A DNA stretch of 36,125 bases from Saprospiraceae bacterium. GTDB taxonomy: Bacteria > Bacteroidota > Bacteroidia > Chitinophagales > Saprospiraceae. This document shows positions 1-8,600 of the stretch, piece by piece; the first letter of the stretch is position 1, and every line of letters starts with the position of its first letter. The notes under the pieces are model-generated. The model saw nothing but the letters and a program-made list of their open reading frames with translations. It ran no database searches and was not told the origin of the DNA. Where the stretch lies: assembly GCA_020631355.1 (NCBI GenBank), contig JAHDHL010000048.1:1-36125 (forward strand). The letters are read 5' to 3'. A program made the translations under genes and the position numbers.

Positions 1-28
1 ATTCCTCATTCCTCATTCCTCATTCCCC
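1..28. repeat. 7-base tandem repeat (ATTCCTC)
   Basis: Three exact ATTCCTC units (1-7, 8-14, 15-21) are followed by one variant, ATTCCCC (22-28). The array runs off the left edge, so its full length is unknown. It forms the 3' end of the amidase gene. Read on the minus strand, GAG GAA TGA supplies the last two Glu codons and the stop, so two units are enough to end the protein and further copies lie downstream of the stop. Confidence 0.85.
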
Positions 29-1224
29 AAATACTCCCAAATCCCTGCTTCGAATGCGTCCACAACCAATTTAATCCTACTGGAAGTCTTAATTCCTGCT
101 TCCTTATAATTCTTAAGATTTAACAAAACAGCTTCATTGATATTATCCTGCATCAGGCTCTCTCCAAAACAAATGGTGCCCTTGACTCTACGAGTGAGTC
201 CTAGATTCCTACAATAAACCCCTGGCTGGTCCGCATAGACACTATTTTTTTGTAAGTATCGCAAATTGTTCTTATTCGGAATGACAGGAACTTTGGCTAT
301 GCTTTGGTGATATTTCATGACAACGGATGAAAAAAGGATGGATTGCTCCAAATCCTCAGATAATAAAAGTCGGAGAAAATTCATTCTGGCCTCCTTGGAA
401 TTCAATTCATTCTTCATGAAACCTCCTCCCGTAAATGCCATGCAGTAATTATTTTTTATTGCAGGGAAATTGCCATTGGCATCAGTTCTGTCACTGCTCG
501 CATTATAATGGATGTTGATGGTCAAATGTGGCTCGAATTCATTAATGATCTTAGCCCGATTCATTAAATCCTTTCGGTTTAAATATTTGGCGATATCCTT
601 GTCAGTCGCTTCATTGAGATACCAATCGTATTTTTTCTTATCAATGATTTTATTCTTGAAATCTTCCTGTAATGATTTCTTGAACGACTTCTTTTTCCAT
701 TTCTTGAAATTCATTCCAAAGGATGTTTTACCCTTTTTTCGGGTAATTAGAACATTGCACCCTTTGGCTTCTAATCTTTTTGAAAGAATATATGCAGTAT
801 TCCATGCCAAATCAGATTCGTAAAAAGCAATATCCTTTTTGGTGCCGGTATCCTTTTTATCAATTTTCATGAATTTCCTCTCCAATATGGCCGTTTCCAT
901 ATTGTTTGCAAAATGCCCGGGATCCAAGGCAATGTGTATGCCTTTCAAGGAATTTTTCTTAGGATTACTGGGTGTTTTTTGTGAGGTGAAATGATGTTCT
1001 CTCAGAAAAGATTCCACTTCGCTCCATTGGATTTTAGTTTCAGCATAATCCAAATTATCAGGAGCATAAATAAATACACCATATTCATTGATATTAATTT
1101 GTTTGTACAAACTACTATCCCGAACCAGGTAGGGTAGATTCTTTTCGGCCCTGATTCTATATGGATTTTGAGAATAGGATAATTGTGATAATAAAACAAA
1201 CAAAAGGAGAATAAGTCTCATCAT
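13..1224 (-). CDS. N-acetylmuramoyl-L-alanine amidase (Amidase_3 family), secreted
   Basis: A zinc amidase of 403 aa predicted to cleave the amide bond between MurNAc and the stem peptide of peptidoglycan in the periplasm. Residues 1-19 form a hydrophobic signal peptide ending in SYSQ. The Amidase_3 hallmarks are present in order: ALDPGH (His104), Glu136 in YESD, INIHYNAS (His239) and CFGES (Glu355, the likely catalytic acid). About 90 residues between signal peptide and catalytic domain have no domain I recognise, and a very Lys-rich stretch (163-200) interrupts the catalytic domain. A second Met at residue 2 is an equally possible start. It lies 41 bases downstream of the thioredoxin-like gene on the same strand, so the two are probably co-transcribed. 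The last codons and the stop fall in a 7-base tandem repeat. Confidence 0.88.
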   Translation of the reverse strand: MMRLILLLFVLLSQLSYSQNPYRIRAEKNLPYLVRDSSLYKQININEYGVFIYAPDNLDYAETKIQWSEVESFLREHHFTSQKTPSNPKKNSLKGIHIALDPGHFANNMETAILERKFMKIDKKDTGTKKDIAFYESDLAWNTAYILSKRLEAKGCNVLITRKKGKTSFGMNFKKWKKKSFKKSLQEDFKNKIIDKKKYDWYLNEATDKDIAKYLNRKDLMNRAKIINEFEPHLTINIHYNASSDRTDANGNFPAIKNNYCMAFTGGGFMKNELNSKEARMNFLRLLLSEDLEQSILFSSVVMKYHQSIAKVPVIPNKNNLRYLQKNSVYADQPGVYCRNLGLTRRVKGTICFGESLMQDNINEAVLLNLKNYKEAGIKTSSRIKLVVDAFEAGIWEYLGNEE

Positions 1225-1265
1225 ATATTATCAGTAAAAAATAATGTCGAAAAAATAGCACTTCC

Positions 1266-1772
1266 TTACAGTAATTCTTCCATGTGCTTAACGAGTGCCT
1301 TGAAATCTTCCTCCTTGTAACCGATCTCTTGTAATTTGATATTCCCTTCCTTGTCAATGATGACATTCCTAGGAATATATTTATCCGCAAACTGAAGATA
1401 AACCTCCTTGTCGGGATCAGCACCTACGATATAAGTCATCTTTTTCTTTTCAGCGAATGGAATGAGGTCTTCCACTTCATGACCCCTGCCGATTGAAATG
1501 AAAACGACATCGGGATATTTTTCTGATAATTTTTCAAGTTCCGGAATTTCTACCAAACAGGGTCCGCACCATGTGGCAAAGAAATTCAACCATACGACCT
1601 TACCCTCAAAATCTTTCATGGAATAGGTTTTACCATCAGTCGCCTTGAATTCCACCTGTGGAACTTTCTGGCCAATTTCAGTCTTGGTACTGGATTCTCT
1701 TTGTGCAAAGGATGTAGTGGTTGCTAAAAGAAGAAAAGAACAGCATATGGAAAGTCGAATAATGGTTTGCAT
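1266..1772 (-). CDS. TlpA/ResA-like thioredoxin-fold protein, periplasmic
   Basis: A 168-aa protein with a signal peptide (about 1-23, TTTSFAQ) and a single AhpC/TSA-Redoxin thioredoxin fold. The redox site WCGPC is at 68-72 (ATWCGPC), preceded by the typical strand VVWLNFF. IPRNVIID (133-140) gives the cis-proline loop (Pro134) and the next strand. Family knowledge: TlpA/ResA proteins reduce periplasmic disulfides, for example during cytochrome c maturation, but nothing nearby identifies the partner. It is the first gene of a probable two-gene minus-strand unit with the amidase. Confidence 0.9.
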   Translation of the reverse strand: MQTIIRLSICCSFLLLATTTSFAQRESSTKTEIGQKVPQVEFKATDGKTYSMKDFEGKVVWLNFFATWCGPCLVEIPELEKLSEKYPDVVFISIGRGHEVEDLIPFAEKKKMTYIVGADPDKEVYLQFADKYIPRNVIIDKEGNIKLQEIGYKEEDFKALVKHMEELL

Positions 1773-1887
1773 ATCAGGTTAATTTAATATTAGAATTGTT
1801 TAAATTTGAACGGCTTCGCACTAAAGTTATTTTAAAATCCCAACTCTTTCACAGTTTTAGGCAGGTACTTATCAAAAAGATAACATC

Positions 1888-3489
1888 ATGAAAAACTACT
1901 CCTTATTACTATTCCCATTTTTCTTTTCCATCCTCTTTCAGGATAGGATATTGAAAGAGCAAGTAGTAGGCCATGATATAAATGCCATTACCATATACTT
2001 GAATAGTGCGGAAATCCATAGGAAAGCCGAGGTGAATATTCCGAAAGGAAAATCGGATATCATACTCAAGGGGATTTCATCCAGAATGAAGAATGAGGGG
2101 ATGAAGATCCGGTTATCTGATGGTGTCAGGGTCTATGCAGTGAATGCAGAGGATAATCCGGGTGCAGTAAGGGAAAGTAAGGATTGGAATTATGCCACGG
2201 CACAACTCGCTCGTTTGGAGGAAGAAAAGGGCTTGCTGGATATTTCGGAAAAGACGATTTATTCCGAATTGGATTATTGGGAAGCGAATATGAAAATAGG
2301 AGGGGACAGAGGAGCTACATTTTCAGAATTGGATCAAGGTGCAAAGTATTTTACCGATAAGGTACAGTCCTTGGAAGCCAAATTGTACAGTATCAAGGAG
2401 CAAAAGGCCGAGTTGGATCAGCGCATATTCGAATGGGATAACAAATTGGAGCAATTCACCCTGGAAGCTGAGAAACGATCCAAGCAGATTCGGATTACAA
2501 TACTGAGCGACCAAGCTGTCACGGCTGATTTAGATGTCAGGTACTTGGTGAGCCATGCGGTATGGAGTCCTTATTATTCCTTGCGTGCCACAGATAAGAG
2601 CCAACCCATCATATTGGATTACCAAGCTCAGATTTACAATGATACAGGGAATGATTGGGACAATAAACCCATCACACTTGCGATATTGGATCCCTCGGAA
2701 GACGTGAGCCAGCCCCGTTTGGATGCATGGGTCTTGGATAATGGATATGGGACTGCGAATCAGGAGGGAAAGTTAAGTGATGCGAAAGGCCGCTATTATG
2801 GAAAGTCGGATGCATCCCAACAATTCAACGTATTACAGGTGGATGACTTAAGTACCCGTTTCGAAATCAAGGATAAGCACTTCATCCCGTCCGACGCCAC
2901 ACCCCATATGATAGACGTCACATCCTATACCAAGGAAGCGGATTATTATACCCTGTCCATTCCCAAGGTCAAGGATGGTGCTTTTCTCATTGCCAGAATC
3001 AAGGATTGGGAGAGTTTGGGCTTGTTGGATGGTCCGATGAACCTCTATTACAAAGAAGCTTATCAAGGTGTTTCCAGATTAGATACCAGACAGGTGAGTG
3101 ATACCTTGGATATTTCTCTCGGCAAGGAGAATTCCTATACCATCACTAGGCGCAAGGAAAGCAGCATGAGTTCGAAGAAACTATTGGGCTCGACCATCAA
3201 GGAGGTATTGACTTATGAAATCATTGTCAGGAATAATAAGAATCAAACAGCTGAGATTGAAGTCAGGGATCAGTTGCCTGTATCGACAGATAAGAATGTG
3301 GAGGTAAGACCCTTGGTCATTAGTGGTGCAAAGGTGGATGTGTTGAGTGGCCAATTGACATGGAATATCAAACTAGAAGCCAATGAAAGTCGGAGGATTC
3401 CCTTTAAGTTCAGTGTGAAATACCCCAAGGGGAAAAGAGGATTGTTGAAATACAATTCTAGGGAGATCATTTCACCCAGATACTTTTAG
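1888..3489 (+). CDS. MuiA-like DUF4139 domain-containing protein
   Basis: A protein of 533 aa with an N-terminal hydrophobic segment (about 1-17) that is probably a signal sequence. Residues about 27-90 (AITIYLNSAEIHRKAEV, then IILKGIS) match the DUF4140 start of the mucoidy-inhibitor MuiA family. A coiled-coil-like, Glu/Lys-rich stretch follows (about 95-195). The C-terminal beta-rich DUF4139 part runs from about 205 to the end, with ending FSVKYPKGKRGL typical of the family. The biochemical function is unknown; the name comes from an old mucoidy phenotype. It is a single gene flanked by minus-strand genes on both sides. The stop is followed by a terminator hairpin that better serves the converging aldehyde dehydrogenase. 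Confidence 0.85.
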   Translation: MKNYSLLLFPFFFSILFQDRILKEQVVGHDINAITIYLNSAEIHRKAEVNIPKGKSDIILKGISSRMKNEGMKIRLSDGVRVYAVNAEDNPGAVRESKDWNYATAQLARLEEEKGLLDISEKTIYSELDYWEANMKIGGDRGATFSELDQGAKYFTDKVQSLEAKLYSIKEQKAELDQRIFEWDNKLEQFTLEAEKRSKQIRITILSDQAVTADLDVRYLVSHAVWSPYYSLRATDKSQPIILDYQAQIYNDTGNDWDNKPITLAILDPSEDVSQPRLDAWVLDNGYGTANQEGKLSDAKGRYYGKSDASQQFNVLQVDDLSTRFEIKDKHFIPSDATPHMIDVTSYTKEADYYTLSIPKVKDGAFLIARIKDWESLGLLDGPMNLYYKEAYQGVSRLDTRQVSDTLDISLGKENSYTITRRKESSMSSKKLLGSTIKEVLTYEIIVRNNKNQTAEIEVRDQLPVSTDKNVEVRPLVISGAKVDVLSGQLTWNIKLEANESRRIPFKFSVKYPKGKRGLLKYNSREIISPRYF

Positions 3490-3543
3490 TGGTTGGCCGA
3501 TTCGTTGTTTCAGGTATTTTTTGTGAATAACATTCCAATAAAA

Positions 3544-3596
3544 AAACGCTAGAAACCAGCGGAGCCTTTTATGCCCCTTGCCAGTATCTAGCGTTT
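3544..3596 (-). terminator. Hairpin terminator for the aldehyde dehydrogenase gene
   Basis: AAACGCTAGA (3544-3553) pairs with TCTAGCGTTT (3587-3596), a perfect 10-bp stem with a 33-base loop. On the minus strand the stem runs into seven T residues (complement of 3540-3546). The loop is long for an intrinsic terminator, but position and T-run fit. Confidence 0.65.
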
Positions 3597-3627
3597 CCAA
3601 TATCTAATAATCCGGAAATTTAGATTC

Positions 3628-5157
3628 CTAGAAATCAAACTTAATACCCTGTGCCAAAGGTACTTCAGCACCATAGTTGATGGTATTCGTCTGACGTCTC
3701 ATGTAAGCTTTCCATGAATCGGACCCGGACTCACGTCCGCCACCTGTTTCTTTCTCACCACCGAAAGCACCACCGATTTCAGCACCCGAGGTACCGATGT
3801 TCACATTGGCGATACCACAATCAGACCCTGCACAAGAAAGGAACAACTCAGCTTCTCTCAAATTATTGGTCATGATAGCGGAAGACAATCCTTGAGGAAC
3901 ATCATTCTGCATTTCAATGGCATCTTCCAAATTGTCATAAGGAATCAAGTAAAGGATAGGAGCAAAAGTCTCATGTTGTACGATAGGCATATTATTATGA
4001 GCCTCCACGATAGCAGGCTTTACATAACAGCCACTTTCGTAGCCCTCACCCTCTAGTACACCACCTTCTACCAGTACGGAACCGCCCTGTTCGACAGCTT
4101 GCTCCAATGCACTTAAGTACATATTCACAGCATCCTTGTCAATTAGTGGTCCTACATGATTATTCTCATCCAAAGGATTACCAATCCTAAGCTGGGTATA
4201 GGCGCTGGCCATATTTTCCTTTACGGTGTTGTAGATGCTTCTGTGTACGATTAACCTACGAGTAGTAGTACATCGCTGTCCGCAAGTACCCACTGCACCG
4301 AATACGGAACCGGTCAATACCACTTTCAAGTCGGAGGATTCCGTAACAATGATGGCATTGTTTCCACCCAACTCAAGTAGAGAACGTCCCAGTCTACCTG
4401 CAACGGTCTGCGCAACAATCTTACCCATTCGGGTACTACCCGTAGCGGAAATCAGAGGAATGCGCTTGTCGGTAGTCATGTACTCACCTACCTTGTAATC
4501 CCCATTGATGATGGAACCCACACCCTCAGGAATGTCATTCGCTTCCACGACCTCTTTCCAAATGTTCTGGCAAGCAACGGAGCATAGTGGTGTCTTTTCG
4601 GAACCTTTCCATACACAGACATCACCACAAACAAATGCAATCATACTATTCCATGACCAAACAGCCACAGGGAAGTTGAAAGCGGAGATGATACCTACGA
4701 TTCCGAACGGATGCCATTGTTCATACATCCTGTGGTTCGGTCTTTCGGAATGCATGGTCAACCCGTATAGTTGTCTGGATAATCCCACTGCGAAATCACA
4801 GATGTCAATCATTTCCTGAACCTCACCATATCCTTCCTGCAAACTCTTTCCCATTTCGTAGGAAACGAGTTTACCAAGGGGCTCCTTGTACTTACGGAGT
4901 GCCTCACCGTATTGTCTTACAATCTCACCTCTTTGCGGAGCAGTATATTTTCTCCACACCTTGAAAGCTTCACCTGCTTTCTCCATCACGGTCTCATACT
5001 GTTCCTTGGTCGTTACGCTAACGCTACCAATATACTTCCCATCCACAGGGGAATAGGAATCAATGTAATCTGCTTCAGATTCATAAGCTCTGGCACCGGT
5101 TGAAGTACCAGCGTTTCGTTCTTCCAATCCTAAAGTCTTCAGAAAATCCAAATTCAT
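3628..5157 (-). CDS. Aldehyde dehydrogenase, ALDH7/antiquitin type (probable alpha-aminoadipic semialdehyde dehydrogenase)
   Basis: A 509-aa cytosolic NAD(P)-dependent aldehyde dehydrogenase. Visible landmarks are the substrate/cofactor strand ISAFNFPVAVWSWN (157-170), the nucleotide-binding FTGST-equivalent ISATGSTRMG (236-245), the general base in LELGGNN (Glu262) and the nucleophile in TCGQRCTTTRR (Cys296). The N-terminal region and the motif WHPFGIVGIISAFNFP resemble ALDH7 (antiquitin/AmaB), which oxidises alpha-aminoadipic semialdehyde in lysine breakdown. Substrate is inferred from family resemblance only; no other lysine-catabolism gene is in the window. It is monocistronic, with its own -7 promoter box about 50 bases upstream and a terminator downstream. 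Confidence 0.9.
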   Translation of the reverse strand: MNLDFLKTLGLEERNAGTSTGARAYESEADYIDSYSPVDGKYIGSVSVTTKEQYETVMEKAGEAFKVWRKYTAPQRGEIVRQYGEALRKYKEPLGKLVSYEMGKSLQEGYGEVQEMIDICDFAVGLSRQLYGLTMHSERPNHRMYEQWHPFGIVGIISAFNFPVAVWSWNSMIAFVCGDVCVWKGSEKTPLCSVACQNIWKEVVEANDIPEGVGSIINGDYKVGEYMTTDKRIPLISATGSTRMGKIVAQTVAGRLGRSLLELGGNNAIIVTESSDLKVVLTGSVFGAVGTCGQRCTTTRRLIVHRSIYNTVKENMASAYTQLRIGNPLDENNHVGPLIDKDAVNMYLSALEQAVEQGGSVLVEGGVLEGEGYESGCYVKPAIVEAHNNMPIVQHETFAPILYLIPYDNLEDAIEMQNDVPQGLSSAIMTNNLREAELFLSCAGSDCGIANVNIGTSGAEIGGAFGGEKETGGGRESGSDSWKAYMRRQTNTINYGAEVPLAQGIKFDF

Positions 5158-5922
5158 AATAAAATGGTTTGATTTGGTTGAGTGAACCTCAGTTTGATAA
5201 TGAGCCGCAAAGATAGTAAAATGTAGAGCGTTGTGAAAGGGGGAGAGCGTAATAGATGTATTCCGATCTGTCGGTGTACTTACTTGGCAGCTCCTTGTTG
5301 ATAATCAAACGGATTGCATTATTGGTAGAATAAGAATGGAATGGGTCGGGAATCCTGAATATGGTTTCATGGTATTGTAGTTGGATGATGTTTGGAGTGG
5401 TTCTTTATTTTCATGGTGAATGCTTGTGTCTTTAATTCTGCTCTAGGATTGCATCAGTATTGTGAGGTGGTGTTTTACGCTGCTTTTAATGATATCATTT
5501 TACTCAATTAGTGGGGTTGAGGAAAAGTTTCTTTCTCCATTATCAGTAATCTTATACATTCTGATATTCTTGAATATAGGCTACTTTGATGTTACAAGGC
5601 ACTGATAATTATCAATGTATCACTTTGATTTGGCATGTAATTGGCACTATATACATGTCGGTTTCTGACGAAAATAAGTTTCCTTTCGGTGAAATGCCGA
5701 AAACGGGGTTTAAATGCTCATTTGCCCATATTGAAGTGTATCTACATGTCACTTCGACACTTTGTCTATACATAACATCCATCCAACGAAGTCGGACCAG
5801 AAGAACCTTTTCTCCATATTAGATTTGCATTGTCAATGGTTGGGAAGCCAACGAATCCAACCACCACACTAACCAAACACTCAGGATTTTCTGAACTAAC
5901 GCTTTTGTAAAACTAAAGGACT
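5158..5922. other. 765-base intergenic region without a supported gene
   Basis: This separates the divergent aldehyde dehydrogenase and histidine kinase genes. Apart from the -7 box at 5208-5215, it holds a 12-base perfect palindrome TGATAATTATCA (5603-5614), which could be an operator. A 78-codon reading frame at 5586-5822 has no recognisable domain, no convincing ribosome-binding site and an implausible composition, so I do not call it. No tRNA or known RNA motif is visible. Confidence 0.5.
5208..5215 (-). promoter_or_regulatory. Bacteroidota -7 box upstream of the aldehyde dehydrogenase
   Basis: CAAAGATA on the plus strand is TATCTTTG on the minus strand, an exact match to the Bacteroidota -7 consensus TAnnTTTG, 50 bases before the start codon at 5157. 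I found no clear -33 TTG. Confidence 0.6.
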
Positions 5923-6894
5923 ATGGACAATTTGACAATGACAATAAAAAGACTCGACCATCTGGGATTTTCCAAAATCATCATCATTAGTACCGCACTC
6001 ATAGCTACGATAGGCTTGGACTTGGGAATGGTGGTTTATATCATACTTTCCATTATGATGATGTATCAAATCGCAGAGTATTACTTCCTAAGGAGTAATT
6101 TTTACACCAAAATTTCAGAGCAGGAACAAAATCACATCAGACAGATTAATTTCCTGAAAAAATCGAATGCTGACCTTGAGGATGTCACCAAGGGAATCGT
6201 ACATGATTTGAAGCGTCCGATTCGCTCGATGGGTAGCTTCTCACAGCTGGCCAAGAAAAGACTACAGACAGATATTGTGAATCCAGATGAAATCCATGAG
6301 TATCTGGATTATGTAGTGGACGGTGCCAGCAGGATGTCCCAATTATTGGATGCAATCATGAATTATTCAAAGATAAATGCACATGACTATATGAAGGAAA
6401 AAGTCGTGCTGGATGAAATCATGGATGAGGTCAAGATGAACCTGATGGACGTCATCAATAATAAGAAAGCTAACATAAAGACCATCAATATGCCTGTGGT
6501 TTTTGCCAACAGGTTCCAGATGATGCAGGTACTACAAAACTTACTAGAGAACGCTATCAAGTACAATGACAATACTTATCCTGAAGTCGTATTCGAATGC
6601 GAGGAAAATGACCAATGCTTTGTTTTTAAGGTAAGGGACAATGGTATTGGAATCGGAGAGGAATACAAGGAAAAGGTATTTGAACTATTCCAAAGACTGA
6701 ATCCGAATGCCTACGAGGGAACAGGTGTCGGATTGGCAACTTGTAAGAAAATCATTGAACGCCATCATGGCAGGATATGGTTGGAATCAGAAGAAGGTAT
6801 CGGAACCACGTTCTTCTTCACCTTGCCGAAAGCCAGACAAGTCAGCTTATACAAGGAGGAACATAAAGACTACAGAAAACCAATGGCTTGCTGA
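5923..6894 (+). CDS. Orphan sensor histidine kinase with two short membrane segments
   Basis: A protein of 323 aa. Residues about 18-55 form a hydrophobic region long enough for one hairpin of two membrane helices with almost no periplasmic loop, followed by a linker helix. The HisKA dimerisation helix carries phospho-acceptor His94 in VHDLKRPIRS. The HATPase_c domain shows the N box NLLENAIKYND (206-216), G1 box DNGIGIG (239-245) and G2 box GTGVGLA (266-272). No periplasmic sensor domain exists, so it probably senses within or near the membrane or through a partner. No response regulator is adjacent, making it an orphan kinase. Its catalytic half closely resembles the kinase at 11242-12150. 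It converges on the lectin gene with only 18 bases between stops and no clear terminator. Confidence 0.9.
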   Translation: MDNLTMTIKRLDHLGFSKIIIISTALIATIGLDLGMVVYIILSIMMMYQIAEYYFLRSNFYTKISEQEQNHIRQINFLKKSNADLEDVTKGIVHDLKRPIRSMGSFSQLAKKRLQTDIVNPDEIHEYLDYVVDGASRMSQLLDAIMNYSKINAHDYMKEKVVLDEIMDEVKMNLMDVINNKKANIKTINMPVVFANRFQMMQVLQNLLENAIKYNDNTYPEVVFECEENDQCFVFKVRDNGIGIGEEYKEKVFELFQRLNPNAYEGTGVGLATCKKIIERHHGRIWLESEEGIGTTFFFTLPKARQVSLYKEEHKDYRKPMAC

Positions 6895-6912
6895 AAAGTA
6901 GGATAAGGGCAA

Positions 6913-8076
6913 TCAATCGATTTTCATATCGGGTTTGCCCTTTCCGCTTTTCCTTGTGATATCAAGGTCATCATCCTCTTTCTTATGGTATTCGATCAGT
7001 AAGGAGTCACTGAGATACAAATTGGAACGAAGCGTGAATTCTTTTTCTCCTCCCACACCATCAGAAACAGCTATGCCTGCAGTATTGGGTGGTATCTCCC
7101 CAAGATTATGTGCATGTAGGACCAGATAATTCATTTGGCCATCCAATTCGAAATTGAAATAATTCCCCTCATTCGTCAATACGAAATGATCAATGACCCA
7201 CTCCCCATTCAGATTGACGGAAACAATATCCCCATCCTCTTGATTGATATCCCACAAACGGATTCGGATATTCTTGGAATGAACGACCAGTCTTTTCGTC
7301 CGTTTCAATGACCGACCACCTGATTCAGCTTCGTAAGGAATATGTTTTTCCTGACTGGTCATGGAAAAACAATTGATTTCATGAACAGAATAGGTCTTAC
7401 CCGTAGAAGCCGTAAGCCCGACCCAGGCCCGGCCCTCATCCAGATTGAGTTGTTCCGTGATATCAATCTGACATTTCAATATCTCGAAACCATCCAAGGA
7501 TATCGTAAGGAATGGATTGTTATAATGAATATTGGCGGTATGCTCCTTTCCGTCCTTCAGGTCGAAACCATCCAGTTTCATAGCTGCATAAGAAGATGCT
7601 TTCTTAAAAGAATTGGCAAGGACCCCATTCGTCTGCACACTGACATGTTGCTTGCCCATATCCTCAGTATCCTGGGTGTCGAATTCTATCGCCAAACTAT
7701 TATCTATCCCCGAATAGCCCATTCCTTCCTGTTTTCTTCCGTTCTTACCGGGAATCTCATTGTTATGAATGACAAATGCGATGCCCTCGCCACCCTCATC
7801 CGATGGCCCCTCTCCTCCGTTTTTGTATATCCTGAAACAGAAAGTAGCCTCGAAAGTATCCGAAACAAACATTTTTTGCTTTGAAAACCATAACCCACCC
7901 CTGCGGTTGGCCTGTGCCGGAGTCAGTTGGATTTTTTGTTTTTCTTCCTTGGCATCGGAAGAAAGCATGATGTCCTCTGCATTCTTGAATTTGGTGTACT
8001 CGAAAGAAGACGATTGGCCGATAGCGCCAAAGGAAAAGAACAAGATTAGGTATGTAAGGATTTTTCGCATATCCAT
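6913..8076 (-). CDS. Secreted L-type lectin domain protein
   Basis: A 387-aa protein; signal peptide about 1-20 (FFSFGAIGQS). Residues about 24-237 form a bacterial legume (L-type) lectin domain: EGIAFVIHN (97-105), GYSGIDNSLAIEFDT (120-134), HVSVQTNG (144-151) and EGRAWVGLTASTG (214-226) are typical. Residues about 262-363 form a second beta domain (RIRLWDINQEDGDIVSVNLNG, then LVLHAHNLGEIPPNTA) that I recognise as a recurring C-terminal module in secreted Bacteroidota proteins, without a known function. There is no T9SS sorting domain, so it is probably periplasmic or secreted another way. The tail is highly charged. It starts 10 bases after the stop of the small membrane protein upstream, indicating co-transcription. 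Ligand unknown. MRKIL (residue 3) is an alternative start. Confidence 0.8.
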   Translation of the reverse strand: MDMRKILTYLILFFSFGAIGQSSSFEYTKFKNAEDIMLSSDAKEEKQKIQLTPAQANRRGGLWFSKQKMFVSDTFEATFCFRIYKNGGEGPSDEGGEGIAFVIHNNEIPGKNGRKQEGMGYSGIDNSLAIEFDTQDTEDMGKQHVSVQTNGVLANSFKKASSYAAMKLDGFDLKDGKEHTANIHYNNPFLTISLDGFEILKCQIDITEQLNLDEGRAWVGLTASTGKTYSVHEINCFSMTSQEKHIPYEAESGGRSLKRTKRLVVHSKNIRIRLWDINQEDGDIVSVNLNGEWVIDHFVLTNEGNYFNFELDGQMNYLVLHAHNLGEIPPNTAGIAVSDGVGGEKEFTLRSNLYLSDSLLIEYHKKEDDDLDITRKSGKGKPDMKID

Positions 8077-8086
8077 AGTTTTGGTT

Positions 8087-8398
8087 TTATAGCCAGCTGT
8101 CCCTGTAATACATCATAATGGCTCCAAAAGCAGTAATCAGTGCAATGAGTACGGAAGCCATCTTAATGGAATAACGGATATGATTCACGAATGTAAGGAT
8201 GTCTTCCCTGTGTTGTGGATATTTTGGAAGTATCTCCTTTTCCATTCTTTCCGTATTGAAAAAGTGTACGGTACCGAAAACAACATCATTCTGCACCAAT
8301 TTTTTATAAGCTTTCAGAACCTTTATTCTGAAGTATATGTTTACGAACAACATCGCAATAAACAGTCCAATAACGATAGAAATTAATATGATATCCAT
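8087..8398 (-). CDS. Small membrane protein, two helices, unknown function
   Basis: A 103-aa protein with hydrophobic helices at about 2-23 and 77-97, separated by a charged loop of about 50 residues (RIKVLKAYKKL to HREDILTFVNHIRY). I do not recognise the family. It is first in a two-gene unit with the lectin protein. A perfect -7 box (TAAATTTG, minus strand, 8419-8426) lies 20 bases upstream of its start codon, which supports it as a real gene and as the operon head. Confidence 0.7.
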   Translation of the reverse strand: MDIILISIVIGLFIAMLFVNIYFRIKVLKAYKKLVQNDVVFGTVHFFNTERMEKEILPKYPQHREDILTFVNHIRYSIKMASVLIALITAFGAIMMYYRDSWL

Positions 8399-8418
8399 AG
8401 GAATCTAATGGTTTAAGA

Positions 8419-8426
8419 CAAATTTA
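8419..8426 (-). promoter_or_regulatory. Bacteroidota -7 box for the small membrane protein/lectin unit
   Basis: CAAATTTA on the plus strand reads TAAATTTG on the minus strand, an exact TAnnTTTG match ending 20 bases before the start codon at 8398. No clear -33 element. Confidence 0.55.
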
Positions 8427-8460
8427 AGTTTAATGCCTGTAAAAATGAGAAGTGCGACTC

Positions 8461-8516
8461 GGGATTGTATGAATATGATTTCTGATTCGATTACCATTCG
8501 AATCACGATGAATCCC
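8461..8516. repeat. Nested inverted repeats between divergent promoters
   Basis: The outer arms GGGATT (8461-8466) and AATCCC (8511-8516) enclose inner arms TGATTCG (8483-8489) and CGAATCA (8499-8505) with a 9-base centre. The element lies upstream of both divergent -7 boxes, so it would act as DNA (operator) rather than as leader RNA. Confidence 0.4.
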
Positions 8517-8571
8517 TTTAATTTCTATTAAACTCCAGTCATACAACCCTAGAGAATTGCACTTATTCCGC

Positions 8572-8579
8572 TATCTTTG
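8572..8579 (+). promoter_or_regulatory. Bacteroidota -7 box for glycyl-tRNA synthetase
   Basis: TATCTTTG matches TAnnTTTG exactly, 21 bases before the ATG at 8601. A TTG at 8557-8559 is too close (12-base spacing) to be a convincing -33 element. This box includes the TTG at 8577, which argues against translation starting there. Confidence 0.65.
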
Positions 8580-8600
8580 CACCCTAAAATTGAAACGATC

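Noticed and set aside
5586-5822. 78-codon plus-strand frame in the large gap
   Set aside because: No domain, no convincing ribosome-binding site, unlikely amino-acid composition; not supported as a gene.
8493-8516. tRNA T-arm-like string ATTCGAATCA
   Set aside because: No acceptor stem, anticodon arm or CCA context; it is the inner arm of the nested inverted repeat.
8461-8600. T-box or other leader riboswitch for glycyl-tRNA synthetase
   Set aside because: The -7 box at 8572-8579 leaves a leader too short for a T-box, and the inverted repeats lie upstream of it.
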